Below are positions 34,326 through 42,951 of a DNA stretch of 64,000 nt, in pieces; position 1 is the stretch's first letter, and the number at the start of each line of letters is the position of its first letter. The notes beneath the pieces are model-generated. The model did no database searches, was not told where the DNA came from, and was given only the letters and a program-made list of their open reading frames with translations. This DNA is from Natronoarchaeum mannanilyticum. Lineage in GTDB: Archaea > Halobacteriota > Halobacteria > Halobacteriales > Natronoarchaeaceae. Location: contig NZ_BAAADV010000001.1 in the NCBI RefSeq assembly GCF_039522665.1, positions 620,001-684,000 on the forward strand, given 5' to 3'. The translations under genes and the position numbers were made by a program.

Positions 34326-35623
34326 CGTCGGTTCCCCAGGGATACTTCGTCGATTTCCAGTTCGTCATCGCCGTCCGAACTGCCGGCGTCGGACGACCAG
34401 CGGAACGCCACCTCGCGACCGGTATCGTCGCTCGTATCGGTGCCGCCGTCAGCAGCGGGGACCTCCCCGCCGGTCGCGGTATCGGCGGCGTCCGGACGGT
34501 CGTCGCCTGCGATCGCCGCCGGATCGGCCGAACCGAGGCCGTCACTGTCTTCGGCCTCGATCGAACCAGACTCGCAGCGATCGACCACTGCGCCCGCGGT
34601 TCGCCGGACGCGCCGGTCGAGCGCGCCGTTGGGATCGACCGCCCCGTAGAGGAGATCGACGAGCGATCGGTCGACGGCCGCGGCGGCGTCGGCGAGAAAC
34701 GCGGCCGCGACCGGGTCGTCGGTCCACTCGCCGTTTCTGACCGCCGTTCTGGCGTCCGCTTCGCGTTCGGAATCGGCGTCGACGGCCGCGGCCGCGGCCG
34801 CCCGGAGCCCCTCGCGGAGTGCCTGCTCGTCGGTCGTCGGCAGCGCGACGAGTCCCTCGGATGCTCCGGCCGCGACGGCGTCCGCCAGTTCGGGACCGAG
34901 CACGGCGGTCGCGGCGTCCGGCGCCTCGCTTGGAGCGACCGGACGCACCGGTGGCAGTCGCTCGGGATCGGGAACCGCGGCGCCCTCGGCCTCGTAGCGC
35001 TCTCGGACGGCCTCGGCCGCCCGCTCGGCCCGGCGCTCGAACGCGCCGCCCGGCGTCAGCCACTCGTAGAGGACGTGTCGGGCGGGGTAACGCACGTCGG
35101 CCTCCGGCGACGCGAGGAACGTCGCGACGACGGCGTCGTCAGTCCACCGGCCTTCGGCGACGCGCTCGCGGGCTTGCTCGGTCGACGCGCCGGTCGCGTG
35201 CTCCTCCGCGATGGCCGCCGCGGTCCTGATCTCCTTCCAGACGGCGTCGCGGGCCGTCGACGTGACGCCGTCGTCTCGCAAGTGTGCCGCCCGATCGACG
35301 CAGTCGCGAAGCGCCGCGCCGACCAGCGCGTCCTCGTCTTCGCCGCCGCGTTCCGGCGGCGTCTCGACCAGCGGCTCGACTCCGGCGTCGCTGCCGAGTC
35401 CACCGTCGATCAGCCCGTAGCCGACTACCGCCACAACCACCAGCGCGAGCAGGGATCCGAAGACGCCGACCAGGGCGCGAGCGACTTCGGGCTCGGTCGC
35501 CAGCAGGGAACGGTCGAGCGCCAGCGGGACCACTAGAACGGCCGCGAGGCAGCCGACGATCGCCGCGGCGGCGACGCGTCGGGGGATCGACGGGAGTCGC
35601 GGCGCGGGGAGTCCCCACCTCAT
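34322..35623 (-). CDS. Membrane-anchored acidic protein of the DUF58 operon
   Basis: The 433 residues start with two hydrophobic helices (about 15-36 and 48-70). A long acidic helical domain follows, rich in Ala, Glu and Asp. Two similar segments recur: GRWTDDAVVATFLASPEADVRYP near 190 and GEWTDDPVAAAFLADAAAAV near 320, each followed by LYEWLTPGGAFERR or LLYGAVDPNGALDRR. This suggests an internal duplication of about 100-130 residues. The function is unknown; I recall DUF7269-type annotation. It overlaps its neighbours by four bases. Confidence 0.8.
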   Translation of the reverse strand: MRWGLPAPRLPSIPRRVAAAAIVGCLAAVLVVPLALDRSLLATEPEVARALVGVFGSLLALVVVAVVGYGLIDGGLGSDAGVEPLVETPPERGGEDEDALVGAALRDCVDRAAHLRDDGVTSTARDAVWKEIRTAAAIAEEHATGASTEQARERVAEGRWTDDAVVATFLASPEADVRYPARHVLYEWLTPGGAFERRAERAAEAVRERYEAEGAAVPDPERLPPVRPVAPSEAPDAATAVLGPELADAVAAGASEGLVALPTTDEQALREGLRAAAAAAVDADSEREADARTAVRNGEWTDDPVAAAFLADAAAAVDRSLVDLLYGAVDPNGALDRRVRRTAGAVVDRCESGSIEAEDSDGLGSADPAAIAGDDRPDAADTATGGEVPAADGGTDTSDDTGREVAFRWSSDAGSSDGDDELEIDEVSLGNRR

Positions 35624-37275
35624 GGTTCATCGTCCTCCTCGGACCGGATCCGATCGAGCGCCTCGTAGGCGGCCCGCACCCGGTCGTCGCTCTCGGCCCG
35701 CCCGCCGTACTCGACGTCGCGGAACGCCGCCGTCAGCCGGTCGACGGCGTCGTCTGGGTAGCCGGCGTCGACCGCTCGTCGAGCGATCTGGCCGGGCGTT
35801 CGTGTCTCCCGACGCGAGACGCCGAGCCGGTCGACCAGCCGGTGCCACGCGCGACGAACGGTCGGCGTCGGCGCCGAGTCGTCCGCGTCGTCGGTCGGCT
35901 CGTCGGGAACCGACTGCGCCGCGTCGTTTCGATCGACAGCACTGCTGGACTCCGCGTCCTCGTCGACCGAGCGCGATCCGCGGTCGAGGCTCGGGAGCAG
36001 CGAGAGCGCCGGCAGGCCGCCCAGGGACGGGAGGCTCGGCAACCGGAACCGCGGCAGCCGCAGCGACGCGCCGAACTGCGACAGCCAGCCGACGCCGCCG
36101 CCGAGCCCGCCGAACAGCCCTGCGATCGCTCCGGCTCCACGCCGGAGCGCCGCGGGGACACCCGCGACGGCCGCGCCGAGTCCGGACAGCAGCCTGCTCG
36201 GCCAGAGAGTGCTCAACGAGAGTCCGTCGCCGATCCACCGCCGGTGTCGGCGTCGGGCCTGCAGGTCGAACAGCCGGAGGTACGTGATGATGCCCCCGAC
36301 CAGTAAGCTCAGCGCGCCCAGCACGCTCCACGCGAGTCTGAACACGAGCCCGTCGAGCTCCGTCGCCGCGCTCTCGCCCCGGACCTCGGTACCGATCGTC
36401 GCCGAATCGGACGCCGGCAGCCGGAACCCCGTTTTCCCGGTGGGGTCCGTCGTTCCCACCCGCTCGCCGTCGACCGTCACGGGCGCGTTCCGAACCGGGA
36501 CGCCGTCCATCTCCACCCGCGCCGTCGCCGGACCGAGGGGGAGCTTCGGCACGAACCACGCGCCCTGAACGGGGACCGCAACCTCGTCGGCGTCGATCAC
36601 CGTCGCGCCCTCGGCCGCGCCGCGGCGAACGCCGACGGCATCGCCGTCGGTCGGGACCGGAACCGTCGCGACGCCGCTCTCGTCGGTTTCGCCGACCCGT
36701 TCGTCGCCGACCGTCACGGTCGCGTCCGGAACCGATACGCCGTCGATCGTCGCTCTGACGGTCAGTTCCCCCGTATCGGCGTCGACGTACTGCGGCGTCA
36801 CGTCGACGTCGGCCGACAGCGCGACGCGCTCGCTCACGGTCCAGCCGGCGTACGACGCCGAGACGTTCAGCGACGATTCGTAGGGTACGGACGTTTCGAT
36901 AACGCCGCTTTCGTCGGTCGCGCCGATCCGTTCGCCGTCGACCGTGACCGTCGCATCCGACACCCGATCCCCGTCCGAGCGCACCGTCACGCGCATCTCC
37001 TGGCCGGGGGTCGTGTCGGCCACGCTGATCTCGCGAGAGACCGGATCGTCGCCCCCGCCGTCCTCGCCGCTCCCGTCGCCCGTTCCATCGTCGGCGGGAT
37101 CGTCGGGCTGCTCGTCGTTGACGATGCCCGCTCCGTCGGCGTCGCCGCCGACCTGATCGACCGCCGGGAGAAAGCCGGCGACGAGCACCAGCCCGAGGAT
37201 GCAACACGCGACGACCGCCGCGTGGGTCAAGTCGGGGCCGACGCGTCCGTCGTCGGCCGACGCGTCGCCGCTCAT
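35620..37275 (-). CDS. DUF4129-type protein with extracellular carboxypeptidase-regulatory-like repeats
   Basis: The 551-residue protein has an N-terminal anchor (about 18-40). Three extracellular beta repeats each carry a DGExxGxTDxxG-type motif (VDGERIGATDESG, VGDERVGETDESG, VDGERVGTTDPTG). These are typical of carboxypeptidase-regulatory-like or bacterial Ig domains. A second transmembrane helix (about 313-335) precedes Leu/Pro/Arg-rich repeats (LRLPRFRLPSLPSLGGLPAL) and a C-terminal helical DUF4129-type domain near 460-540. It is encoded between the M48 protease and the next operon gene, overlapping both. Confidence 0.85.
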   Translation of the reverse strand: MSGDASADDGRVGPDLTHAAVVACCILGLVLVAGFLPAVDQVGGDADGAGIVNDEQPDDPADDGTGDGSGEDGGGDDPVSREISVADTTPGQEMRVTVRSDGDRVSDATVTVDGERIGATDESGVIETSVPYESSLNVSASYAGWTVSERVALSADVDVTPQYVDADTGELTVRATIDGVSVPDATVTVGDERVGETDESGVATVPVPTDGDAVGVRRGAAEGATVIDADEVAVPVQGAWFVPKLPLGPATARVEMDGVPVRNAPVTVDGERVGTTDPTGKTGFRLPASDSATIGTEVRGESAATELDGLVFRLAWSVLGALSLLVGGIITYLRLFDLQARRRHRRWIGDGLSLSTLWPSRLLSGLGAAVAGVPAALRRGAGAIAGLFGGLGGGVGWLSQFGASLRLPRFRLPSLPSLGGLPALSLLPSLDRGSRSVDEDAESSSAVDRNDAAQSVPDEPTDDADDSAPTPTVRRAWHRLVDRLGVSRRETRTPGQIARRAVDAGYPDDAVDRLTAAFRDVEYGGRAESDDRVRAAYEALDRIRSEEDDEP

Positions 37276-38450
37276 GGATCGACCGCGGAGCGTTCGACGA
37301 GTCGTTCGACGCGCTCTTCGACCGGCGGGTGGGTGCCCGCGGTGCTGGCCGGTGCGGACGGCCGGTCGGCCAGCCAGTCGTCGATCCGGCGGGCCCGCGC
37401 GGCCCGCTCCGTCCCGGTGTCGTCCGACGCCGCGGCGGCGTCACGCGCGGATGAACCGTCCGATTCCGGCGCGGCGTCGGCGTCCGGAACATCCGCGTCC
37501 TCGACCAGCCCGCGTTCGACGTCGCGGACGCCGCCGAAGGGGACGAAACACAGCGCGCGAAGCCCCTCGGCGGAGCGCCTGAGATCCTCGTCGGGCTGGG
37601 GCGGTTCGTACTCGTACAGCGTCGTCAGCGCGCCCGCCAGCGCCAGCGGTCGGCCGGTGATCGCCGCGGCGGCGTCGTCGGCCGCGAACTCCCGCTGTCG
37701 GGACAGCGTCTCGTTGGCGAGTCGCGCCAGCGGCGGGAACAGCCAGAGGATCGGCGCGACGAACAGGTAGGAAACGATCACGACCGGGAGGAGCCAGTCG
37801 AGCGCGAGGCTCGCGCGGCGGCTCATCCCCTCGCGATCGAACCACTGCGCGCGTCGGAGCAGGCTGGTCGCACGGTAGGCCCGCTCGGCGATGGCGATAA
37901 AGAGGCTCGCGAGCGTCATCAGCGTCACGTCGCGGTTCTTGACGTGGGCGATCTCGTGGGCGAGCACGGCGTCTCGCTCGTCGGGATCGAGCGCGTCGAG
38001 CAGCGGGCGCGTCACGACGATCGTCGCGTTCCCGGCCCGGCCCACGGTGAAACAGTTGGGATGGGCGGCGTCGACGACGGCGATCGACGGCGCCGACACG
38101 TCGGCCTGGGCCGCCAGCCGCGTCACCGCGGCGTGGAGGTCGGGCGCGTCCTCGGGCGAGGCGGTCCCCTCCCAGACGTCGGAAAGCAGTCGCGTGTAGC
38201 CGTACCAGGCCTGGGCGACGAGAAACGCCGCCGTCAGGACGACCAGCGCGAGCGGCGACACCGCCAGGTCCAGAAAGTCGATCGTCGGCTGCTCGCCGAG
38301 CAGCGCGAGGAGGGCCCACGCGACGGCGCCGGGGATCACCGTACCGTACGCCCAGACGAGCGCGGCGACGAACAGCCCGTTGAGCGCAACCAGCAGGGCG
38401 AGGACGCCCGCGATCCGCAGTCGAAACGATCGGCGTCCGTTGGAGGTCAC
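37272..38450 (-). CDS. M48-family zinc metalloprotease (HtpX-like)
   Basis: The 392 residues have four membrane helices, two before and two after the zinc site. The HEIAH motif is at 165-169 (AVLAHEIAHVKNRD), with the expected downstream Glu in ETLSRQREFAADDAAAA. The family is HtpX, a membrane quality-control protease. It is the first gene of the five-gene operon (M48, DUF4129, unknown, DUF58, polytopic). The adjacent gene overlaps by four bases. The C-terminal tail is polar and predicted disordered. Confidence 0.92.
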   Translation of the reverse strand: MTSNGRRSFRLRIAGVLALLVALNGLFVAALVWAYGTVIPGAVAWALLALLGEQPTIDFLDLAVSPLALVVLTAAFLVAQAWYGYTRLLSDVWEGTASPEDAPDLHAAVTRLAAQADVSAPSIAVVDAAHPNCFTVGRAGNATIVVTRPLLDALDPDERDAVLAHEIAHVKNRDVTLMTLASLFIAIAERAYRATSLLRRAQWFDREGMSRRASLALDWLLPVVIVSYLFVAPILWLFPPLARLANETLSRQREFAADDAAAAITGRPLALAGALTTLYEYEPPQPDEDLRRSAEGLRALCFVPFGGVRDVERGLVEDADVPDADAAPESDGSSARDAAAASDDTGTERAARARRIDDWLADRPSAPASTAGTHPPVEERVERLVERSAVDP

Positions 38451-38580
38451 TGTACTGACATTCTTTGTCCCGAACCATAAAATTTCTTTTCGGTAGTTGG
38501 ATGCCGTAACTGTCGACCGGAGCTCACCGAAGCGGTAGTCGCAGCCGTTCGCCCAGTACAGTCTTATCGGAGATCGAGAG

Positions 38581-39774
38581 CTACTCGAAGGCGACGATGC
38601 CCGTGAGATCTTCCCCGAGGATCAGCGAGTGGATGTCGTGAGTGCCCTCGTACGTGTAGACGGTCTCCATGTTCGCGAGGTGGCGCATCGGCGGATAATC
38701 CGTCGTGATGCCGTTACCGCCGAGCATCTCGCGGGCGACGCGGGCCTGCTCGCGGGCCATCCGGACGTTGTTGCGCTTCGCCATCGAGACCTGCTGGGGC
38801 CGCAACTCGTCGCGCTCTTTCAGTTCGGCGAGGCGGTGAGCCAGCAGCTGGGCCGTGGTAATCCGGGTCGCCATCTCGGCGAGCTTCTCCTGCTGAAGCT
38901 GGAAGCCGCCGATCGGCTTGCCGAACTGATCGCGGTCTGTGGCGTACTCGCGGGCCGCCTCGAAGCAGTCCCGCGCGGCGCCGACGGCGCCCCAGGCGAT
39001 GCCGTACCGGGCCTGCGTGAGACAGGAGAGCGGCCCCTTCATTCCCGAGACGTCGGGCAGGACGTTCGCCGCGGGCACGACGGCGTCGTCGAGCGCGATC
39101 TCGCCGGTCACGGACGCGCGCATCGAGAGCTTGCCGTCGATCTCGTTCGTCGTCACGCCCTCGCGGTCGGTCTTGACGAGGAAGCCGCGGATCGGCCGGT
39201 CGGGATCCGAAGCGTCGCGCGCCCAGACCAGCGCGAGGTCGGCGATCGGCGCGTTCGTGATCCAGGTCTTGGTTCCGTTCAGCACGTAGCCGTCCGCGTC
39301 GTCCGCGCCGCGCCCGGCCGAGTCGTCGGCGCGCTCCGCAGTCGTCTCCATGCTGGCCGGATCGGATCCGTGTTCGGGTTCGGTCAGTCCGAAACAGCCC
39401 ACCGCGTCGCCCGAGCCGAGCGCGGGCAGCCAGCGCTCCTTCTGTTCTTCGGAGCCAAAGGCGCGGATCGGATACATCACCAGCGCGCCCTGGACGCTGG
39501 CCATCGATCGGATTCCCGAGTCGCCGGCCTCTAACTCCTGCATCAGCAGGCCGTAGGCCGTCTCGGTCACGTTCGGCGAGCCGTACCCCTCCAGATTGGG
39601 CGCGTAGAACCCCATATCGCCCATCTCTCCGATCAGCTCCTCGGGAAACGTTCCGTTCTCGAAGTGATCGCCGATCTCCGGTTTGACGCGGTCGGCGACG
39701 AACTCGCGGGCGGTGTCCCGGATCAGCCGCTCCTCCTCGTCGAGATCCGCTTCCAGCCCCACGTAGTCGAGCAT
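38581..39774 (-). CDS. Acyl-CoA dehydrogenase, glutaryl-CoA dehydrogenase-like
   Basis: The 397-residue flavoenzyme has the three-domain acyl-CoA dehydrogenase layout: FGLTEPEHGSDP (FAD-binding), TWITNAPIADLALVWARD and GKLSMRASVTGEIALDD. A catalytic Glu376 sits in YEGTHDIHSLILGEDL. The YEGTHDIH ending is typical of glutaryl-CoA dehydrogenase. Decarboxylating activity would need the corresponding substrate-binding Arg, which I did not verify. An Asp/Ser/Gly insert near 145-160 is haloarchaeal padding. It stands alone, and the nearest neighbour is a GNAT gene. Confidence 0.88.
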   Translation of the reverse strand: MLDYVGLEADLDEEERLIRDTAREFVADRVKPEIGDHFENGTFPEELIGEMGDMGFYAPNLEGYGSPNVTETAYGLLMQELEAGDSGIRSMASVQGALVMYPIRAFGSEEQKERWLPALGSGDAVGCFGLTEPEHGSDPASMETTAERADDSAGRGADDADGYVLNGTKTWITNAPIADLALVWARDASDPDRPIRGFLVKTDREGVTTNEIDGKLSMRASVTGEIALDDAVVPAANVLPDVSGMKGPLSCLTQARYGIAWGAVGAARDCFEAAREYATDRDQFGKPIGGFQLQQEKLAEMATRITTAQLLAHRLAELKERDELRPQQVSMAKRNNVRMAREQARVAREMLGGNGITTDYPPMRHLANMETVYTYEGTHDIHSLILGEDLTGIVAFE

Positions 39775-39819
39775 ACCGGATACTAGGGGAGCAGCGTGAA
39801 AAGTACGACCGCCGAGCGC

Positions 39820-40617
39820 TCACCCCAGCCGCGGGTCTTCGAGCATCACCGCCATCTGCTGCTCGGCGACGTACTCGTCGTCGATCTTGAAGTGCGCCCG
39901 GCGGATGGCCTCGGTCTCCCAGCGGTGGTTCTCCAGGAAGCGCACGGCGTCCTGGTTCGTCGCCGGAATGCTCTGATAGACTTTCTCGTAGCCGTTCGAG
40001 GCAGCCCAGTCGAGGCCCCGCTCCATGAGGTGGCTGCCGATGCCGTGGCCGCGGTACTCTTCGAGGACGCCCATCGTCAGCTCGGCGGTGTGGCGCAGCT
40101 TCGCGAAGTTGGGCGAGTCGAGGTGGATCCACCCGACCACCTCGCCGTCCCGACGAGTGTTCGAGTCGGGGCTCGAAGCGCTCTGCGCTTCGGCGTCGAC
40201 CGTCGCGACGAAGAACATCCGCGACTCGACGTCGTTGTGCCGGAACACGACCTCCTCGTGGTCGAGGAGATCCATCACCGACTCGGCGGTCAGGTACGCG
40301 CCCTCCTCGGAGACCGTCCGCATGACGTGGATCAGTCCCCGGAGATCCCCCTGCTTGGCCGGTCGAACGGTGAACTCGACGCCGTCGATCTCGTGGGTCG
40401 TCGGCTCGCCGACGTCGATCGCGATCCGGTAGATCCCGTCGCGCTCGTCGAGGTACCCCTCGTCGATCAGCTCCGACAGCTCCAGCTCGATCCGGTCGGC
40501 GTCCATCGCGAACTCGTCGTCCAGTTCGCCGCGCTCGACGACGCCGTTGCGCTCGACGTACTCGTAGATTCGCTTGCGGTCCTCGGTCTCGAACTCGGGT
40601 CGTTGCTGGACCTGCAT
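39820..40617 (-). CDS. GNAT N-acetyltransferase with N-terminal winged helix
   Basis: The 265 residues have a small helix-turn-helix-like segment (RKRIYEYVERNGVVERGELD, about 13-60). A GNAT domain follows, with the acetyl-CoA loop in TMGVLEEYRGHGIGSHLMER (Q/RxxGxG/A type). A short Ser-rich insert near 130 separates the halves. The fusion suggests a self-regulated acetyltransferase, possibly acting on a protein N-terminus or metabolite. The substrate is unknown. It is transcribed in the same direction as the glutamine amidotransferase upstream. Confidence 0.82.
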   Translation of the reverse strand: MQVQQRPEFETEDRKRIYEYVERNGVVERGELDDEFAMDADRIELELSELIDEGYLDERDGIYRIAIDVGEPTTHEIDGVEFTVRPAKQGDLRGLIHVMRTVSEEGAYLTAESVMDLLDHEEVVFRHNDVESRMFFVATVDAEAQSASSPDSNTRRDGEVVGWIHLDSPNFAKLRHTAELTMGVLEEYRGHGIGSHLMERGLDWAASNGYEKVYQSIPATNQDAVRFLENHRWETEAIRRAHFKIDDEYVAEQQMAVMLEDPRLG

Positions 40618-40736
40618 CGCGTGCGAAGCTACTCCGGCGGCTCACTTAGCCATTGTATATCGGTAACGAACAACATGGACGCCGGGGTTGAAACTGCCCT
40701 TGGCCGTCGAACGTCGTCGCGAAAAACGGAGATCGG

Positions 40737-41501
40737 TCAGTCCGCGCCGGCAGCGTCGGCCGACTCGGAATCGGCGTCGAGTTCGGCGTCGGCTTCTGCG
40801 GTGTCGGCAACGTCCGCGGACGCCCGAACGTCCTCGACGAACGCGAGCCAGTTCTCGAAGACGGTCTTGGCCTCGCAGGCCTTTGCGTAGTTTTCCTCGG
40901 TGATGCCGTCGAGCACGCGCCGGATGCGCTCGTCGGGCAGGTCCTTGCCGAGCGTCACGTCGCGGGCCGTCTCGGGGTCGTACTCGGGGTGGAACTGGAC
41001 GCCGAAGACGCGATCCTTGCGGAAGGCGTGGATCGAGTAGTCGTTCTCGGCGAGCACGTCGGCGCCGGGGGGTACCTCGGCGACCTCGTCGGAGTGGGTC
41101 GTGAAGGCGGTGAACCGCTCGTCGACGCCCTCGAACAGGACGGAGTCGCCGTCGTGTTGGATCTCCCGGTAGCCGATCTCGTACTCGCCCATCGCCGCGA
41201 CCTCGCCGCCCAGCGCGTGGGCCAGCAGCTGGTGGCCCCAACAGACACCCAGACAGGGGAGGCCGGCGTCGACGGCCTCGCGAACCCACGCCGCTGTGGG
41301 CTCGATCCACTGTTCGTCCCAGTACACCGACGACCGGGAACCTGTGACGACGACGCCGTCGAAGCCCTCGACCGACTCGGGGAGTTCGGACGCGTTGGCG
41401 TCGAACTCCGCCAGGTCGGCGTCGAGCTCCCGCCGGAAGTTCCGGGGGGTGTTGGCGTCGTCGTGGGCTGCGTTGAGCACGGCGATGCGCGGTCGACTCA
41501 T
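40737..41501 (-). CDS. Type 1 glutamine amidotransferase
   Basis: The 254-residue class I amidotransferase has the catalytic triad Cys87 in GLPCLGVCWGHQLLAHALGG, His171 and Glu173 in FGVQFHPEYDP. A glutaminase partner is not adjacent, so it may be a free-standing GATase-like hydrolase (for example the gamma-glutamyl type) rather than a GMP synthase subunit. The C-terminus ends in an Ala/Asp/Glu tail (DTAEADAELDADSESADAAG). I chose the ATG at 41501. Longer frames upstream run into the Ala/Arg repeat region and are not credible. Confidence 0.85.
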   Translation of the reverse strand: MSRPRIAVLNAAHDDANTPRNFRRELDADLAEFDANASELPESVEGFDGVVVTGSRSSVYWDEQWIEPTAAWVREAVDAGLPCLGVCWGHQLLAHALGGEVAAMGEYEIGYREIQHDGDSVLFEGVDERFTAFTTHSDEVAEVPPGADVLAENDYSIHAFRKDRVFGVQFHPEYDPETARDVTLGKDLPDERIRRVLDGITEENYAKACEAKTVFENWLAFVEDVRASADVADTAEADAELDADSESADAAGAD

Positions 41502-41602
41502 CGGTGTATCGTACAAGAGGATTCCACCCCATAGGGGTTTCGCCGCCCGCGAACGCTGCCACCAACTGTGACCGGCGCGCCCGCGCCATCCGGCCGCCGC
41601 CG

Positions 41603-41692
41603 CGTCCGCTGCGGACCGGCGTCGGGACGCCGCGGCGGCCGCTGCGGATCGGCGTCGGGACGCCGCGGCGGCCGCTGCAGACGCCGCGGCCG
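41603..41692. repeat. 33-base tandem array downstream of the alpha/beta hydrolase
   Basis: Two nearly identical 33-base units (41603-41635 and 41636-41668) and a shortened third copy follow the leftward hydrolase stop. Each full unit holds the inverted repeat GGCGTCGGGACGCC (41618-41631, 41651-41664). The same 14-mer occurs again at 50811-50824 upstream of the DUF5787 gene. The array has no spacers and no CRISPR-like structure. Confidence 0.75.
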
Positions 41693-42493
41693 CTACAGTT
41701 CCACGTCGCCGTGCTCCTCCAAGAATCCCAGCAGCCGGTCGTTGACCGCCGCGGAGTACTCGATCCCGACGAGGTGGCCCGCGTCGGGCGCGATCTCCAG
41801 TTCGGCGTTGGGCAGCCCCTCCGCGAGCGCCTCGGCGTTCGACGGCGGCACGACCCGATCCTCGCCGCCGTGGATCACGAGCGTCGGTAGCGTGATCTCG
41901 TACAGCGGGCCATCGCACTCGTAGCTCGCGAACGCCTCCTCCTGGGCATCCCAGGCGTCGCGCTCGGCGTCGTCCTCGGCGCGCCACGCGGCGATCCGAT
42001 CGAGCGCCTCCGGGTGTGCCTCCCGGAAGTCGGCAGAAAGAACCGGTTCCAGCGACGCGCGCAGCGCCGCCTGGTCGTCTGGCGGCGCGAACATCGCTTT
42101 TCGGGGGTCGGCGGGCAGATCGGCGTCCGGCCCGCCGGCGCTCGCGCCCAGCAGCGTCAGCGTCTTCGCGCGGCCGTGGCGCCGGGCGTGCTCCAGCGCG
42201 ACCATCCCGCCGAGTCCGGATCCCACGAGGTGGACGGTTCGAACGTCGTGCTCCGAGAGCACCGTCTCAAGGTCGGCGGCGAGCTGCGGGACGGTGTAGG
42301 GCCCCTCGGGCGCGTCCGACCGGCCGGTCCCGCGCAGGTCCCAGGTGACCGTCTCGAAGGGCCCGGCCAGCGCGTCGTACTGCCAGCCCCAGAGCCAGGC
42401 GCCGTAGCCCAGATCCTCGACGAACGCGACGGCCTCGCCGTCGCCGTCGGCCTCGTAGTAGAGTTCGACCCCCTCGCGCTCGATCGTCGGCAT
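41693..42493 (-). CDS. Alpha/beta hydrolase
   Basis: The 266-residue hydrolase has the nucleophile Ser92 in LVGSGLGGMVAL, the acid in VIHGGEDRVV and the base in APDAGHLVGIEYS. The architecture resembles haloalkane dehalogenase or 3-oxoadipate enol-lactonase types. The N-terminus (MPTIEREGVELYYEADGDG) is typical of small archaeal hydrolases. It is probably cytoplasmic. The substrate is unknown, and no pathway gene is adjacent. The array listed at 41603 follows its stop. Confidence 0.88.
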   Translation of the reverse strand: MPTIEREGVELYYEADGDGEAVAFVEDLGYGAWLWGWQYDALAGPFETVTWDLRGTGRSDAPEGPYTVPQLAADLETVLSEHDVRTVHLVGSGLGGMVALEHARRHGRAKTLTLLGASAGGPDADLPADPRKAMFAPPDDQAALRASLEPVLSADFREAHPEALDRIAAWRAEDDAERDAWDAQEEAFASYECDGPLYEITLPTLVIHGGEDRVVPPSNAEALAEGLPNAELEIAPDAGHLVGIEYSAAVNDRLLGFLEEHGDVEL

Positions 42494-42602
42494 GGGACGG
42501 GATCGGTCGCGCGGGGGTTTGTAACGTTCGGTCCGCTGCGCTTTCCGCCGACCCGCGGGCGAACGGTTAAGTGCGAAAATCCGCTAGGTTCGGGTACGGA
42601 TC

Positions 42603-42884
42603 ATGGCACTGCCCGAGGGACTCCCGCTCTGGGCCTACGGGTACGCGGCGGCGTTCGCGCTCGTCCACGGCGCCGTGCTGTACTACCTCTACCGATCGAC
42701 CGCGTCGACGCCGAGCGACGACGCCGCCGACACGGAGAGCGAGGCGACGACCGTCGTCTGCGAGCACTGCGGGACCGAGAACGACCTCGAGTACCGCTTC
42801 TGCCGAAACTGCGTGCAGGAGCTCTCCGGCCCGAGCGGGTCGGACGCCGGTGATGGCAAACCGGCCTCGCCGGGAATTCTCTGA
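42603..42884 (+). CDS. Membrane-anchored zinc ribbon protein, 93 aa
   Basis: The start MALPEGLPLWAYGYAAAFAL leads into one transmembrane helix, then a polar linker and a zinc ribbon with CEHCGTENDLEYRFCRNC (two CxxC pairs). I recall DUF7577-type annotation. It would sit in the membrane with the ribbon in the cytoplasm; the role is unknown. A TATA-like GGTTAAGTG lies about 37 bases upstream of the ATG. Confidence 0.8.
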   Translation: MALPEGLPLWAYGYAAAFALVHGAVLYYLYRSTASTPSDDAADTESEATTVVCEHCGTENDLEYRFCRNCVQELSGPSGSDAGDGKPASPGIL

Positions 42885-42951
42885 GTATCGGTCCGGAACT
42901 ACCGCACGGTTCGACGTTTTTACCCGTTAGTGGCCCGAACTTTCGACGACA

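Noticed and set aside
35627-37492. A 621-codon Arg-rich frame opposite or within the DUF4129 gene
   Set aside because: It lies on the same strand in a different frame from a gene with clear domain structure and four-base overlaps; high GC explains the open frame.
41603-41692. CRISPR-like direct repeats
   Set aside because: Units abut directly with no spacers, and there are no cas genes anywhere in the window.
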